A DNA stretch of 64,000 nucleotides from Fibrobacter sp. UWR2. GTDB taxonomy: Bacteria > Fibrobacterota > Fibrobacteria > Fibrobacterales > Fibrobacteraceae. Under the pieces are notes generated by a model. It was not told where the DNA came from. It searched no databases and saw only the letters and a list, made by a program, of their open reading frames with translations. Position 1 is the stretch's first letter; the number at the start of each line of letters is the position of its first letter. The position numbers were made by a program, and so were the translations under genes. The stretch spans positions 1-64,000 of the forward strand of contig NZ_MWQE01000003.1 in assembly GCF_002210285.1 (NCBI RefSeq), written 5' to 3'. Below, piece after piece: positions 33,543 through 42,861 of the stretch.

Positions 33543-36386
33543 TTACCGTGTTATTGCAATGCGGGTGCTGAACAGCATCTTGCCGTTGCTTGTCGCCCTC
33601 ACGTAGTACGTGCCCTTCGATTTCGCGAGGCTCCTTACGGGTACGCTGCCCGACTTTGCGAAGGTGTTGTCGTACACGTTTTTCCCGCGCATGTCGAATA
33701 CGGTCAGGCGCATGCTTGCGTTGCTCAGCACGAATTCCAGGTTGCCGTTCCTGTAGTTCACGCTCCCGAATCCTTCGGGTTTTGCCTTCCGGGCAATCGC
33801 AGTCGTTCCGCTAGATTCGCTCGAGCCCATGTTCCAGTCGCTCGGGACGCGTGCCGCGATTCCCCTGCCCGCTGTGCTCATGTAGACGACTCCGTAGGTA
33901 TTCATGTCGCCCATCACGAACTCGCCGTTCGCGAGCCCGCCGTATTCGTGCCCGTCGTCGTTCACGCGGGTCCATGTCTTGCCTGCGTCGTCGCTTCCGA
34001 ACACGCCTACGGTTTCACCCACCTTGCCGAACGCATAGATCACGGGATAGCCGCCTGCAGTCTTAGACTTCCCGTAGCCTACGGCCTCGCAGTAGCCTAT
34101 GCCCTCTGCGGGTGTCCAGCTCTTGCCGCCGTCGGTGGAGTGGAGCAGCTTGCCTGTCACGGGGTCGCCGGTCTCGTTCCTTTCGGCGATAGGGAGCCAG
34201 AGGTCGCCTTCGTATCCCGGGATGGCGCGGAATTTCTTGTCGTTGCTCTTGCCGGGTTCGCTCACCTTCGTGAACGAGCCGCCCTTGTCTTCGCTCCTGA
34301 AGAATTCTCCCGTTGTTCGGTTGTATGCATAGAACACGTTTGCGTTTTCGGGGTCGCCCACGACGAATGACGCGTTGTCGATTCCCGATACGGTTTCCCA
34401 TCCGGAATTTACCTGGCGGTAAACGGTGGTGGTTCCGTTACCCGGTACCCAGACGATGATGCTCCCGTCGGTAGAAATTGCGACCGTGCCTTCCTTGTAG
34501 TTCTTGTCGAGGCTCCCGTAGGTGGCTACGCTCCATGTGCGCCCGGAATCCTTCGAGACCTGCACCGGGTCGATGGGCACGTCGTTGTACTGCCCTTCGT
34601 AGGCGCGGGTGGCGCTCACCTTCACGAGCGTTCCCGATTTCGGGGCGTAGGCGAGTGCCCACGTGGAACCGAGGGAGGTGTTGGTGCCCGAGACGGAGGT
34701 GAGGTGCCTGTGGGCGGGGAACTTCGAGATGTCCTCGTGCCTGAATCCGTCATAGTCGGCGATGACGGAAACTAGCGGGCCTCCGGGAATGCTCACCACC
34801 TCGTAGGGGACGGTCTCCTCGATGCCGTGTGCGTTGAAGTGCCATACCTGGCCCTGGACCGCCTCGTCGCTCGAATAGTAGTAGTTTGTCGTGGAATCGA
34901 ACGTTCCCGCAGGTATCACCTCGTAGTCGTCCATGTTGTCGCAGCGGAAGATGCCGTTGCCGGAACTCACGAATACGCGCTTGGGGTTGAACGGGTCGAT
35001 TGCCGCACTGCCCGACCAGTGGATGGATCCTCCCTGCATCCAGCCGATTCCGTTCTCGTCCATCTGCTTGACGGTGGGGTAGTAGCCGCCTTCCATCCAG
35101 TAGTACTTGAAGCTTGCGACCCATGTCTTGCCGCCGTCCGTGGTGCGGAAGATGTTGGAACCCCACTGGTCGCTCCACTTGCCGTTTTCGCCGTCGGTAG
35201 CGATGTACCAGAATTGCGGGCCGCGGTAGCCTTCCGTGGTGACGACCATCTCGTTCGGGTCTTCCGGATTGATGGATATGCCACCGTAGGGTGCAATGTA
35301 GGTGTAGTTTTCCATGTCGGCGTAGTCGGCGTTGTCGTATTCCGATGCGCCCGTGTTGCCGTCGTCGATGTAGTCTTCCGGCGATACGTCGGTCCAGGTG
35401 AGCGTCGCGATATCGCACTGCAGTACCGCACCGCGGCCGAACCCGTCGTATATCATGCCCCAGCCCTCGTCCCAGCCCATGGAATGCGGGCCCGCGCCGT
35501 CGGCGAACGTGACGGTGAGCGTGCCGCCGTCCTTCGAGACGACCGCGCGCTGCGGCATCAGGCGTACCTTCGCGCCACCTGCGGTTGTGCGGAGCGCGTC
35601 GGGAATCGGGAGCGGTTTCCATGTCTTGCCCGCGTCTGTCGAGGTGAACACGTTCTCGAACGTGGATTTTGCCGTGCTCCCTTCGCGCAGGAATCCGGCA
35701 TAGAGCGTGCTGGAACTGCCCGGCGCGAACTGCACGAAGCTGAACCCGGAGCCGTTCCAGGTGGTATCGCTCCCGGCGGCCGCGGTCCAGGAATCCACGT
35801 GGCTCCAGGTGGAACCGTTGTCGCTTGATTTCCAGAGTCCGGACCTTCTCGAACCGTAGAACATGATGTCGGTATTGTTCGGGTCGATGGCGAGCGCTTC
35901 GCCGTTCCCGCGGCCCATGCCGTTGCCGTGAACGCCGAAATCCATCACCACGCCGCCCTTCGCGCCCGTGGAATCCCAGGTGTAGTGCACTTCCCAGCTC
36001 TTGCCGTAGTCCGTAGAACGCAGGAGAGCGCTGCGGGCGTTGCTGAAGTAGCTCGTGCCCGCCATCATGTACACCTTGCCTTCGTCCTTCGGGTCTACTG
36101 CGATGGCCTCGATCCCGAGCAGGCCGAGTTCGCTCACGTCGACCCAGTCCATCATGGATTCCCATCGCTTGGTTTCTTCGTTCCAGCGGTATGCGCCGCC
36201 CACGTCGGTGCGCGCGTAGAACACGTTCTTTTCGACGGGCGAGGCGATGACGGCGCTAACGAACCCGCCACCGCCCATGCTCACGTTGCTCCAGCTGAAA
36301 TCGCCCTCGCCGGTCGCTGCGTGGACGGCGATAGATGCACCCGCGATGGCGAGAAATGCGCCTGCGGGTTTGAAAAAGTTACCCAT
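33543..36386 (-). CDS. GH74 xyloglucanase with C-terminal sorting-type domain
   Basis: This 947-residue exported glycoside hydrolase family 74 enzyme would cut xyloglucan in plant walls. The signal peptide is about 1-24. The twin beta-propeller shows NVSMGGGGFVSAVIASP, YARTDVGGAYRW (catalytic-type Asp), repeated DxGKTW blades, and AAIDPFNPKRVFVSSGNGIF matching the second conserved Asp region. The C-terminus (from about 875) begins after a linker with LEFVLSNASMRLTVFDMRGKNVY and ends FSTRIAITR, like a type IX-style sorting domain. No carbohydrate-binding module is seen. ATG 36386 is chosen because GAGGTG lies just upstream; a GTG two codons earlier overlaps that site. Confidence 0.93.
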   Translation of the reverse strand: MGNFFKPAGAFLAIAGASIAVHAATGEGDFSWSNVSMGGGGFVSAVIASPVEKNVFYARTDVGGAYRWNEETKRWESMMDWVDVSELGLLGIEAIAVDPKDEGKVYMMAGTSYFSNARSALLRSTDYGKSWEVHYTWDSTGAKGGVVMDFGVHGNGMGRGNGEALAIDPNNTDIMFYGSRRSGLWKSSDNGSTWSHVDSWTAAAGSDTTWNGSGFSFVQFAPGSSSTLYAGFLREGSTAKSTFENVFTSTDAGKTWKPLPIPDALRTTAGGAKVRLMPQRAVVSKDGGTLTVTFADGAGPHSMGWDEGWGMIYDGFGRGAVLQCDIATLTWTDVSPEDYIDDGNTGASEYDNADYADMENYTYIAPYGGISINPEDPNEMVVTTEGYRGPQFWYIATDGENGKWSDQWGSNIFRTTDGGKTWVASFKYYWMEGGYYPTVKQMDENGIGWMQGGSIHWSGSAAIDPFNPKRVFVSSGNGIFRCDNMDDYEVIPAGTFDSTTNYYYSSDEAVQGQVWHFNAHGIEETVPYEVVSIPGGPLVSVIADYDGFRHEDISKFPAHRHLTSVSGTNTSLGSTWALAYAPKSGTLVKVSATRAYEGQYNDVPIDPVQVSKDSGRTWSVATYGSLDKNYKEGTVAISTDGSIIVWVPGNGTTTVYRQVNSGWETVSGIDNASFVVGDPENANVFYAYNRTTGEFFRSEDKGGSFTKVSEPGKSNDKKFRAIPGYEGDLWLPIAERNETGDPVTGKLLHSTDGGKSWTPAEGIGYCEAVGYGKSKTAGGYPVIYAFGKVGETVGVFGSDDAGKTWTRVNDDGHEYGGLANGEFVMGDMNTYGVVYMSTAGRGIAARVPSDWNMGSSESSGTTAIARKAKPEGFGSVNYRNGNLEFVLSNASMRLTVFDMRGKNVYDNTFAKSGSVPVRSLAKSKGTYYVRATSNGKMLFSTRIAITR

Positions 36387-36425
36387 AATCACCTCACATA
36401 ACCGGGACGGAAAGCCCCGTAATGA

Positions 36426-36433
36426 GGAATATA
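36426..36433 (-). promoter_or_regulatory. Promoter -7-like element of the GH74 gene
   Basis: Minus-strand TATATTCC lies about 40 bases before the GH74 start, leaving a short leader with a GAGGTG ribosome site. Confidence 0.4.
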
Positions 36434-36473
36434 TATTATGTCTCCTGGAACCGTATCGCCCGCGCGAGCTTCC

Positions 36474-36500
36474 ACGAAAAAGCCGTTGTGCGGTTTTCTA
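36474..36500 (-). terminator. Weak terminator-like hairpin after the MlaD-TPR operon
   Basis: On the minus strand, AAAACCG, a CACAA loop, then CGGCTTTTT. The stem is short, but it lies about 45 bases past the stop at 36542 and has a T-run. Confidence 0.4.
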
Positions 36501-36541
36501 CGATACGAAACACCCCGAAATAAGCATCCCGGGGGTCGCAA

Positions 36542-37312
36542 TCATTCCCCGCAGCGCTTCGCGTTGTTCGGGAGTCCCATCAGTTCAAAAGCGTTCTTGC
36601 AACGGAGCTTCAGGTCGGCCGCTTCGTCGGCCTTTGTGCTTTTCAGTTGAGCCCTCTGGTAGAGGATTGTCGCCGTCATGTACGGGACGTTGTTCTTGAT
36701 GGAAAGTTCCTCGGCGGCGCGATAGAGTGAATCGGCTTCGCCTTTGCCTTGCAGGTCTGCCATGCGGGCTGCTGTCCAGGCGTAGAACCCGCCCTTCTTG
36801 CTTGCGCGCTTACCGACCATCTTGAGCGATTCCTCGGCGTCTTCGTGCCTGCCCTTGGCGGTCTGCGCGATGGCGCACTCGGAGTAGAACGAGGCCTGCA
36901 GCGGCTTGTCGGACTTGCCTACGGAATCGGGGTCTGCGGAACTGCAGACCTTGTATGCCTCGTCGTATTTGCCTTGCGCATTCGCGAGGGCGGCCTTGCC
37001 CCGGAGGAGCATCAGGTTGGTGTTCTTGTCCAGGATTTCCGGGCGCACCTGCGAGAGTAGCGTCTCGGCGAGTTCGAAGTCCAGGCTCATCGTGCGGACT
37101 TGCGCCATTGCCATGAGCACGCGGCCTTCGGAGCGCAGGTCCGCTTCCTTGCGGCTGGCGAGCAGTGCGCGTTCCAGCTGGCTGTAACTTTTGGCGAACT
37201 TGCCCGCGTCGAGCGAACGCTGGGCGCGGGACGAAAGTATTCCCGACTCGGATGCGCTTGCAACGGTTGCAAGCGAGAGCAGAACTGCTATGCCGAACTT
37301 GCGCACTACCAT
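36542..37312 (-). CDS. Exported TPR-like protein
   Basis: This 256-residue protein has a signal peptide (about 1-20, ending ASAS). Helical hairpins of TPR type follow (SLDAGKFAKSYSQLERALLAS, LANAQGKYDEAYKVCSSADPD, ECAIAQTAKGRHEDAEESL). It ends with NAKRCGE. It overlaps the end of the MlaD gene by seven bases (ATGGTAG), so translation is coupled and the protein probably works with the lipid-transport protein in the periplasm. The precise function is unknown. Confidence 0.75.
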   Translation of the reverse strand: MVVRKFGIAVLLSLATVASASESGILSSRAQRSLDAGKFAKSYSQLERALLASRKEADLRSEGRVLMAMAQVRTMSLDFELAETLLSQVRPEILDKNTNLMLLRGKAALANAQGKYDEAYKVCSSADPDSVGKSDKPLQASFYSECAIAQTAKGRHEDAEESLKMVGKRASKKGGFYAWTAARMADLQGKGEADSLYRAAEELSIKNNVPYMTATILYQRAQLKSTKADEAADLKLRCKNAFELMGLPNNAKRCGE

Positions 37313-38313
37313 AGCGTCTCCACCATGAACGGCACGGAATCCTTGTTAGGCATGTTTCTGCGGATAATCCACACGTTGGAAATGCCCGTCATGAGGTCGT
37401 CGGCGTTCTGCAATGTCTGTTCCGTGGTTTCCATGAAGTCCGTAAGGCCCGAGGTAACCTGGCTCACTTCCTTCAGGAGCCCGTCGACCTTGCCGATAGT
37501 CGTGTCGATGTTGCTCATCATGCCGTCGACATTGCCCATGATCTTGTCGACCTTGCCCGGTAGCGGCTTGAGTTCGGTCATCATGCCCGATACATCGTCG
37601 GTGATGCCGTCGACTTTCCGCAACAGCCCGGGCACGTTGTTCTGCAGCGTGTCGAGTAGGTTCGATGTCTTGTGGATGGCCGACTTGCCCGCATAGGTAA
37701 TGTCGTCGAGGCGCATAAGCTGGCGGTTCAGGTTGTCGTATAGTCCGCGCGACCCGAACAGGGCGCCCACCGTGGTTCCGGTATCCATCGTCATCGCTAC
37801 GAGCGTGTCGGCTGCATCGATAAGGAGGTTCACGCGCCCGAGGAGCTCGTTGGCGGTCTCGAGCACGGTCTCGATGTCCTGTGCCCTGCCGGGCGGGAGG
37901 TAGTCGCCGTCTTCAAGCACGCGGCCCTTGCCGCGGTTCACGTCGATGTTGATGACGCGTGCCGAAATCAGGTTCTGGTCGCGGATGGCGAAAACCTGTG
38001 CGCTGTCGGTAATCCAGTTCTGGAACTGCTTGCGGATGGTAAACTCGATATGAACGCCGTTCGCCTCGATTTCCATGTCCGAAATCTGGCCAACGTCTAC
38101 GCCGCTGATCTGTACGCGGGTACCCGGGCGCAGACCGAGCGCTTTTTCAAAGTTACTGTGGAGCTTATATTCTTCGACGCCAATAATGCCGCTGGTGAAC
38201 AACTTGGTATAGAGGACAAAGCCGAAAATCACGACGGCGATAGTGAAGAACACGCCGACCAGGAGGCCTGAAACTTCCATCCAGTTTATCTGTTTTACCG
38301 GCTTTATTATCAT
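37306..38313 (-). CDS. MlaD/MCE-family lipid transport protein
   Basis: This 335-residue protein has an N-terminal membrane helix (about 12-36). A single MCE domain follows (about 42-115: LHSNFEKALGLRPGTRVQISGVDVGQISDMEI, then VFAIRDQNLISARVINID), and then a long C-terminal helical, coiled-coil-like region with repeated KVD/NVDG units (about 215-300). MCE proteins form hexameric periplasmic parts of phospholipid transporters. The permease (MlaE) and ATPase (MlaF) genes are not adjacent. ATG 38313 is chosen because the promoter-like TATATTTC ends five bases before it; the in-frame ATG 30 bases upstream would lie beyond that element. Confidence 0.88.
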   Translation of the reverse strand: MIIKPVKQINWMEVSGLLVGVFFTIAVVIFGFVLYTKLFTSGIIGVEEYKLHSNFEKALGLRPGTRVQISGVDVGQISDMEIEANGVHIEFTIRKQFQNWITDSAQVFAIRDQNLISARVINIDVNRGKGRVLEDGDYLPPGRAQDIETVLETANELLGRVNLLIDAADTLVAMTMDTGTTVGALFGSRGLYDNLNRQLMRLDDITYAGKSAIHKTSNLLDTLQNNVPGLLRKVDGITDDVSGMMTELKPLPGKVDKIMGNVDGMMSNIDTTIGKVDGLLKEVSQVTSGLTDFMETTEQTLQNADDLMTGISNVWIIRRNMPNKDSVPFMVETLW

Positions 38314-38318
38314 GTTAA

Positions 38319-38326
38319 GAAATATA
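38319..38326 (-). promoter_or_regulatory. Promoter -7-like element ending 5 bases before the MlaD ATG
   Basis: Minus-strand TATATTTC in an A/T-rich tract, then TTAAC, then ATG. No ribosome binding site is visible. Confidence 0.5.
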
Positions 38327-38395
38327 TAAATATTTATTTTCAATGTGCAAAAGCGATTTTGTCTTTTTTATTTTGCATTGAAAAGAGAGGTTTTT

Positions 38396-39595
38396 ATGGA
38401 CTTTTTGGATTTTCTGAACTTTTCGGTGACGCCTTACCACACGGTGGAGGGTATAAAGGCGCTGCTCTCGCAGTCGAAGGCTGGTGGATTGAAGGTATGG
38501 GAACGCGGGGGTGCGCTCATCGCGGTCCGTATGCCGAAGAACGCCTGCGCGGACTTCAAGTTCAGGATTGCGCTTGCCCATACCGACTTCCCGGCGCTCA
38601 AGATTACGCCGAATCCGGACTGCCGTGCGGCGGGAATCCAGACGCTGCACCCCGAGATATATGGTAGCCCGATTTACACGAGCTGGCTGGATCGTGACCT
38701 GGGATATGCCGGGATTTTGGCGTACGAGGCTGACGGCAGGGTCGAGACGAAGGTGTTCCGTTCGGACAAAGTTGTCCGCATTCCCCAGCTGGCGGTCCAC
38801 CTGAACCGCGGTGTGAACCAGGACGGCCTGAAGGTGAACCCGCAGACGGACCTGAATGCGCTCTGGACGGCCCGCGAGGGCGTGAAGTTCGTGGACGCGC
38901 TGAAGAAGGAGTTGCCGGAAGGGGCGGAACTGCTCGATTTCGACGTCCAGTTGTTCGATGCGCAGCCGGCGCAGGTGGGCGGGCTCGATGACGAATGGAT
39001 TTTCTCGGGCCGCCTCGACAACCTCTCGAGCTGCCATGCGATTGCGACTGCGCTCACGGCGGCTCCTGTTCCCGAGAAGGATTGCCTGGTGGCGGCCTTC
39101 TTCAACAACGAGGAGATCGGCTCCGAAACCCGTGAAGGTGCTGCCGGCAACTTCCTGAAGAGCGTGCTGGAATCGGTATCGTCTCTTGGCTGTGCCGAAC
39201 TTGCGGATGCGCTCTCGTCCAGTTTGGCCCTTTCTATCGACATGGCGCATGCCGAACACCCGAACTTTGTGCAGAAACACGACCAGAACCATGCTCCGGT
39301 TCTTGGTGGCGGAATCGTGTTGAAGACAAACTCGCAGAAGCGCTATGCGAGCGACGTGTTCTCGAATGCCCAGTTCAAGTTGCTCTGCAGGCGGGCGGGT
39401 GTCGCGTACCAGACCTTCGTGATGCGAAACGACATGCCCTGCGGCTCGACCGTGGGCCCCGCCGTCTCTGCCGCGCTCGGAATCCCGACGGTCGACATCG
39501 GCGAACCCATGCTCAGCATGCACAGTATCCGCGAGATGACTGCAAAAAAAGACCACCAAGGCATGATCGCCCTGGTGTCTACGTTCTTTGCGTAA
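38396..39595 (+). CDS. apeB: M18-family aminopeptidase
   Basis: This 399-residue metallo-aminopeptidase of family M18 has all expected blocks: FLDFLNFSVTPYHTVEGIKALL at the start, IALAHTDFPALKI with the first metal His, LDRDLGYAG, RLDNLSSCHA with the bridging Asp, FFNNEEIGSETREGAAG with the catalytic and metal Glu, DMAHAEHPNF, and the terminal GEPMLSMHSIREM with the last His. It removes N-terminal, often acidic, residues in the cytoplasm. ATG 38396 has AGAGAGG upstream. It is convergent with the epimerase gene, nine bases apart. Confidence 0.93.
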   Translation: MDFLDFLNFSVTPYHTVEGIKALLSQSKAGGLKVWERGGALIAVRMPKNACADFKFRIALAHTDFPALKITPNPDCRAAGIQTLHPEIYGSPIYTSWLDRDLGYAGILAYEADGRVETKVFRSDKVVRIPQLAVHLNRGVNQDGLKVNPQTDLNALWTAREGVKFVDALKKELPEGAELLDFDVQLFDAQPAQVGGLDDEWIFSGRLDNLSSCHAIATALTAAPVPEKDCLVAAFFNNEEIGSETREGAAGNFLKSVLESVSSLGCAELADALSSSLALSIDMAHAEHPNFVQKHDQNHAPVLGGGIVLKTNSQKRYASDVFSNAQFKLLCRRAGVAYQTFVMRNDMPCGSTVGPAVSAALGIPTVDIGEPMLSMHSIREMTAKKDHQGMIALVSTFFA

Positions 39596-39604
39596 GGTTC
39601 TTGA

Positions 39605-40642
39605 CTACGAGAGCCACTTGAGCAGGCGAATGACTCCCATCTTGGCGCACTCGTTGTGGGCCGAGACGTTGGTGCGGTGCTCGATGGCCTTGCGGTTCTG
39701 GTGGTAGAACTCGTAGGCGCGCAGGAGCATCTCCTCGTTTGTCTTTGTCGGCTGGAATCCGAGTTCCTTCTTGATTTTTGACGTGTCGAACACGAACGTG
39801 CTCGCAATCATCTTGTACTGGTAGGGGCCAAGCGGCGAGATGCCGAGCTTGCTTGCGAGTTTCATGCAGGGGATAATGAACCACTTGGGGAAATGCGCAA
39901 GCCTGGATTTCGATTCGCCATGCTTGATGACGTAGCTGTAGACCTCGTTGAATGTCTTTACGTTGTCCGAACCGATATTGAAGACCGTGGTTCCCTGGTA
40001 GTTCAGCGCGAGTTCGCAGGCGTTTGCGAGGTCCTTCGCGTAGATGAACTGGTAGCGGTTGTTGCCGTCGCCGACCATCCAGAGTTTACGGTTCTCGTCG
40101 ATGAACTCGAACAGGATGGAAAGCAGGCCGAGGCGGCCTTCGTCCATGATGGTGGGGCAACGGAAGATGACGGAGTTGAGCTTGTCCTTGCGGGTGAAGA
40201 GGATCTTTTCGCCTTCCAGCTTGGACTTGCCGTAGATCTCGATGGGGTTCGGTTCCTCGTCTTCGGTGACGGGGTCATCGAAGTTCTTAGCCCACAGGCA
40301 GTTCGACGATGTGAATACGAGCTTGTTCACATTGTGGCGGATGCAGGCGTCGGCGATAATCTCGGTGCCGTCGACGTTCGATGTCCAGAGGTTGTTGATG
40401 CGCTTGCGGTCGTGGGCGAGCATGGCAGCCAGGTGGAACACTGCATCGAACTGGTTCTCGCTGAAAATCTTTTCGACCTGTTCCTTGTCGCGGATGTCGC
40501 CGAGGATGCTCACGAGATTCTCGTGCTTGTCGGGGTCCGGGCAGAGGTCGATACTTACGCACTTGTGGCCTTTTTCAAGGAGCTCTTTCTTAAGAATGGA
40601 ACCGAAGAATCCGGCGCCGCCAGTAATCAAGAAACAAGACAT
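39605..40642 (-). CDS. NAD-dependent sugar epimerase/dehydratase
   Basis: This 345-residue extended short-chain dehydrogenase has the NAD-binding FLITGGAGFFGSILKKELLEKG and DIRD. FHLAAMLAH and VFTSSNCLWA follow, and the catalytic pair lies in IEIYGKSKLEGEKI (Tyr and Lys). The C-terminal half has VGDGNNRYQFIYAKDLANAC, typical of nucleotide-sugar or polyprenyl-sugar epimerases. It is transcribed away from the GtrA-oxidoreductase-glycosyltransferase genes and probably supplies the sugar. The exact substrate cannot be read from the sequence. Confidence 0.88.
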   Translation of the reverse strand: MSCFLITGGAGFFGSILKKELLEKGHKCVSIDLCPDPDKHENLVSILGDIRDKEQVEKIFSENQFDAVFHLAAMLAHDRKRINNLWTSNVDGTEIIADACIRHNVNKLVFTSSNCLWAKNFDDPVTEDEEPNPIEIYGKSKLEGEKILFTRKDKLNSVIFRCPTIMDEGRLGLLSILFEFIDENRKLWMVGDGNNRYQFIYAKDLANACELALNYQGTTVFNIGSDNVKTFNEVYSYVIKHGESKSRLAHFPKWFIIPCMKLASKLGISPLGPYQYKMIASTFVFDTSKIKKELGFQPTKTNEEMLLRAYEFYHQNRKAIEHRTNVSAHNECAKMGVIRLLKWLS

Positions 40643-40647
40643 TGCTA

Positions 40648-40655
40648 AAATCCTA
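40648..40655 (-). promoter_or_regulatory. Minus-strand promoter-like element before the epimerase
   Basis: Minus-strand TAGGATTT ends five bases before the epimerase ATG. It is a loose match to the TAnnTT motif, and it lies four bases from the plus-strand element at 40659-40666. Confidence 0.35.
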
Positions 40656-40658
40656 TGA

Positions 40659-40666
40659 TAAATTAT
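40659..40666 (+). promoter_or_regulatory. Plus-strand promoter-like element before gtrA
   Basis: TAAATTAT ends six bases before ATG 40673. With the element at 40648-40655 it would form a back-to-back promoter pair. Confidence 0.35.
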
Positions 40667-40672
40667 TCTGAT

Positions 40673-41158
40673 ATGAAATTTACTAACTTTCCCGCCATGG
40701 ATTCTGAAAATTCCATTGTTTGCAAGATAAAAAAGCTGATTCCCGGCAGGCAGAATGTGCTGGGCCAGTTCCTGCGCTACTTCGTGACGGGTGGCCTTGC
40801 TTTTGTCGTTGACTTTGGTGCCTTCGCGCTCGCGCTCTACTATTTTGATATCCACTACCTGATTTCGAACCTGATCGGGCTCATGGCGGGCAACGTGGTC
40901 AACTACCTGTTGACCGTGGGCTGGGTGTTCAGTACCGAGAAGCGCAAGATGGAAAAGCACGTCGTCCTCGAAGTCGTGGTGTTCGTGACGATCAGCCTTG
41001 TCGGCATGGGACTCAACGAATTCCTGATGTATGTGTTCGTCGGGCTGCTTGCCATTCAGGAGATGGTGTCCAAGGTGGTGGCCGCTATAATCGTGCTCCT
41101 GTACAATTTCCTCGCGAGAAAGTTTATCCTGTTCAAGTCCGGCAAGAAAACGGCCTAA
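40673..41158 (+). CDS. GtrA-like membrane protein
   Basis: This 161-residue protein has four predicted membrane helices ([90 protein letters not shown]). The FxxxGxxxxxVxF and N-F-xxR-K-x-x-x-F features match the GtrA family. GtrA proteins help move polyprenyl-linked sugars across the membrane for surface glycans. ATG 40673 is preferred because the promoter-like element precedes it; ATG 40655, 12 bases from the divergent gene, is the alternative. Confidence 0.88.
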   Translation: MKFTNFPAMDSENSIVCKIKKLIPGRQNVLGQFLRYFVTGGLAFVVDFGAFALALYYFDIHYLISNLIGLMAGNVVNYLLTVGWVFSTEKRKMEKHVVLEVVVFVTISLVGMGLNEFLMYVFVGLLAIQEMVSKVVAAIIVLLYNFLARKFILFKSGKKTA

Positions 41159-41184
41159 ATCCGGCTTTCCCGAAAAAATCTTTC

Positions 41185-41192
41185 TATATTCC
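41185..41192 (+). promoter_or_regulatory. Promoter -7-like element ending 6 bases before ATG 41199
   Basis: TATATTCC follows AAAAAATCTTTC. No ribosome binding site lies before the ATG. Confidence 0.5.
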
Positions 41193-41198
41193 ATCAAT

Positions 41199-42845
41199 AT
41201 GGAAGAGAAACAGAAAATAGCCGTAATCGCGGGCGCAGGCCCTGCAGGTCTTACGGCTGCATTGGAATTGTTACGTACGACAGGCGTAAAGCCGGTCATA
41301 TTCGAAGCAGAAGATGTCATAGGGGGAATTTCCCGCACGGCGCGCTATAACGGCAACCGCATGGATATCGGCGGGCACCGGTTCTTCAGCAAGAGCGATA
41401 CCGTGATGGACTGGTGGCAGGGGATTCTCCCGCTGCAGGGTTCCGCGAGCAAGGACGATATCGCCATCGGGCGCAGCGTGCCGCTGGTGGCCGGCGGCCC
41501 CGACCCCGAGAAGACGGACTACGTGATGCTTTGCCGTAGCCGCCTCAGCCGCATCCTTTTCCTCCGCAAGCTTTTCGATTACCCGGTCACGCTGAATGGG
41601 GATACCATCCGCAATCTCGGGCTGTGGCGCATGTTCAAGATAGGCATGAGCTACATCAAGGTGCAGCTGTTGCCTGCCCGCAAGGAAAAGAGTCTCGAAG
41701 ACTTCATGATCAACCGCTTCGGCGTGGAACTCTACCGCACGTTCTTCCGCGACTATACCGAGAAGGTGTGGGGAGTGCCGTGCAGCAAGATCAGCCCCGA
41801 CTGGGGCGGACAGCGCATCAAGGGATTGTCGATTACCAAGACGGTGATCCATGCGCTCAAGCAGATTTTTGCAGGCAAGAAGAAGGCCGAGGCTGGTGCC
41901 GCGAACGGTGCGGACATCCGCCAGAAGGATACCGAGACGAGCCTTATCGGGCAGTTCCTCTACCCGAAATTCGGCCCGGGCCAGCTCTGGGAAACTGTCG
42001 CCGAGAAGGTGCAGGAACTTGGCGGTGAAATCAACATGAATGCGAAGGTCGTGGGCGTGAACCGTTCTGCCGATGGCATGCGCATCGAGAGCGCTGTCGT
42101 TGAGAGCATGGATTCTACGGGCGTTGTCTTGCGCGAAAAGGTCCCCTGCGACTACTTCCTCAGCACCATGCCGGTCAAGGAACTGATCTCTGCGATGGAC
42201 AACGAGAAGACTCCCGTGCCCGCCGAGGTCAAGCGCGTCGCCGATGGCCTCGTGTACCGTGACTTCATCACCGTGGGCCTGCTCCTGGACAAGCTGCTCA
42301 TCAAGAATCCGGCGAAGCCCGGCACTCCCGAAAGCAAACTCAAGTTCGTGGCCGACAACTGGATCTACGTGCAGGAATCCGACGTGAAGCTCGGCCGCAT
42401 CCAGATCTTTAACAACTGGAGCCCCTACCTGGTGGCCGACCCCGAGAAGGTGTGGATTGGCCTAGAGTACTTCGCTACCGAGGGCGACGACATGTGGCGC
42501 ATGCCCGACAAGGACTTCATCAAGTTCGCGATAGAGGAACTCGACAAGATTGACGTGGCAAGGCCAGAAGACGTGCGCGATTCCGTGGTGTTCCACATCA
42601 AGAAGGCGTATCCCGCCTACTTCGGTACTTACGGCGAGTTTGACAAGATCCGCGAATATGTGGATCCGGTCGAGAACCTCTTCCTCATGGGCCGCAACGG
42701 CATGCACAAGTACAACAATATGGACCACAGCATGCTCGCCGCCATGGAAGTCGTGAAGTGTATCCGCGAGAATTCTACCGATAAGACTGCCCTCTGGAGC
42801 GTGAATTCCGAAGAGGAATACCACGAGGGCAAGAAGCAGAAATAA
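41199..42845 (+). CDS. FAD/NAD(P)-dependent amine-oxidase-like oxidoreductase
   Basis: This 548-residue protein has a dinucleotide-binding start ([19 protein letters not shown]), then an acidic strand end (VIFEAED), then GGISRT and [13 protein letters not shown]. The fold type is shared by UDP-galactopyranose mutases, protoporphyrinogen oxidases and phytoene desaturases. The long central part has [24 protein letters not shown], and the tail has [20 protein letters not shown], which close relatives in surface-polysaccharide clusters share. A role in making an unusual sugar or lipid carrier is inferred from the GtrA and GT-C neighbours. The substrate is unknown. Confidence 0.85.
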   Translation: MEEKQKIAVIAGAGPAGLTAALELLRTTGVKPVIFEAEDVIGGISRTARYNGNRMDIGGHRFFSKSDTVMDWWQGILPLQGSASKDDIAIGRSVPLVAGGPDPEKTDYVMLCRSRLSRILFLRKLFDYPVTLNGDTIRNLGLWRMFKIGMSYIKVQLLPARKEKSLEDFMINRFGVELYRTFFRDYTEKVWGVPCSKISPDWGGQRIKGLSITKTVIHALKQIFAGKKKAEAGAANGADIRQKDTETSLIGQFLYPKFGPGQLWETVAEKVQELGGEINMNAKVVGVNRSADGMRIESAVVESMDSTGVVLREKVPCDYFLSTMPVKELISAMDNEKTPVPAEVKRVADGLVYRDFITVGLLLDKLLIKNPAKPGTPESKLKFVADNWIYVQESDVKLGRIQIFNNWSPYLVADPEKVWIGLEYFATEGDDMWRMPDKDFIKFAIEELDKIDVARPEDVRDSVVFHIKKAYPAYFGTYGEFDKIREYVDPVENLFLMGRNGMHKYNNMDHSMLAAMEVVKCIRENSTDKTALWSVNSEEEYHEGKKQK

Positions 42846-42861
42846 GCAGACAGAATCATAG

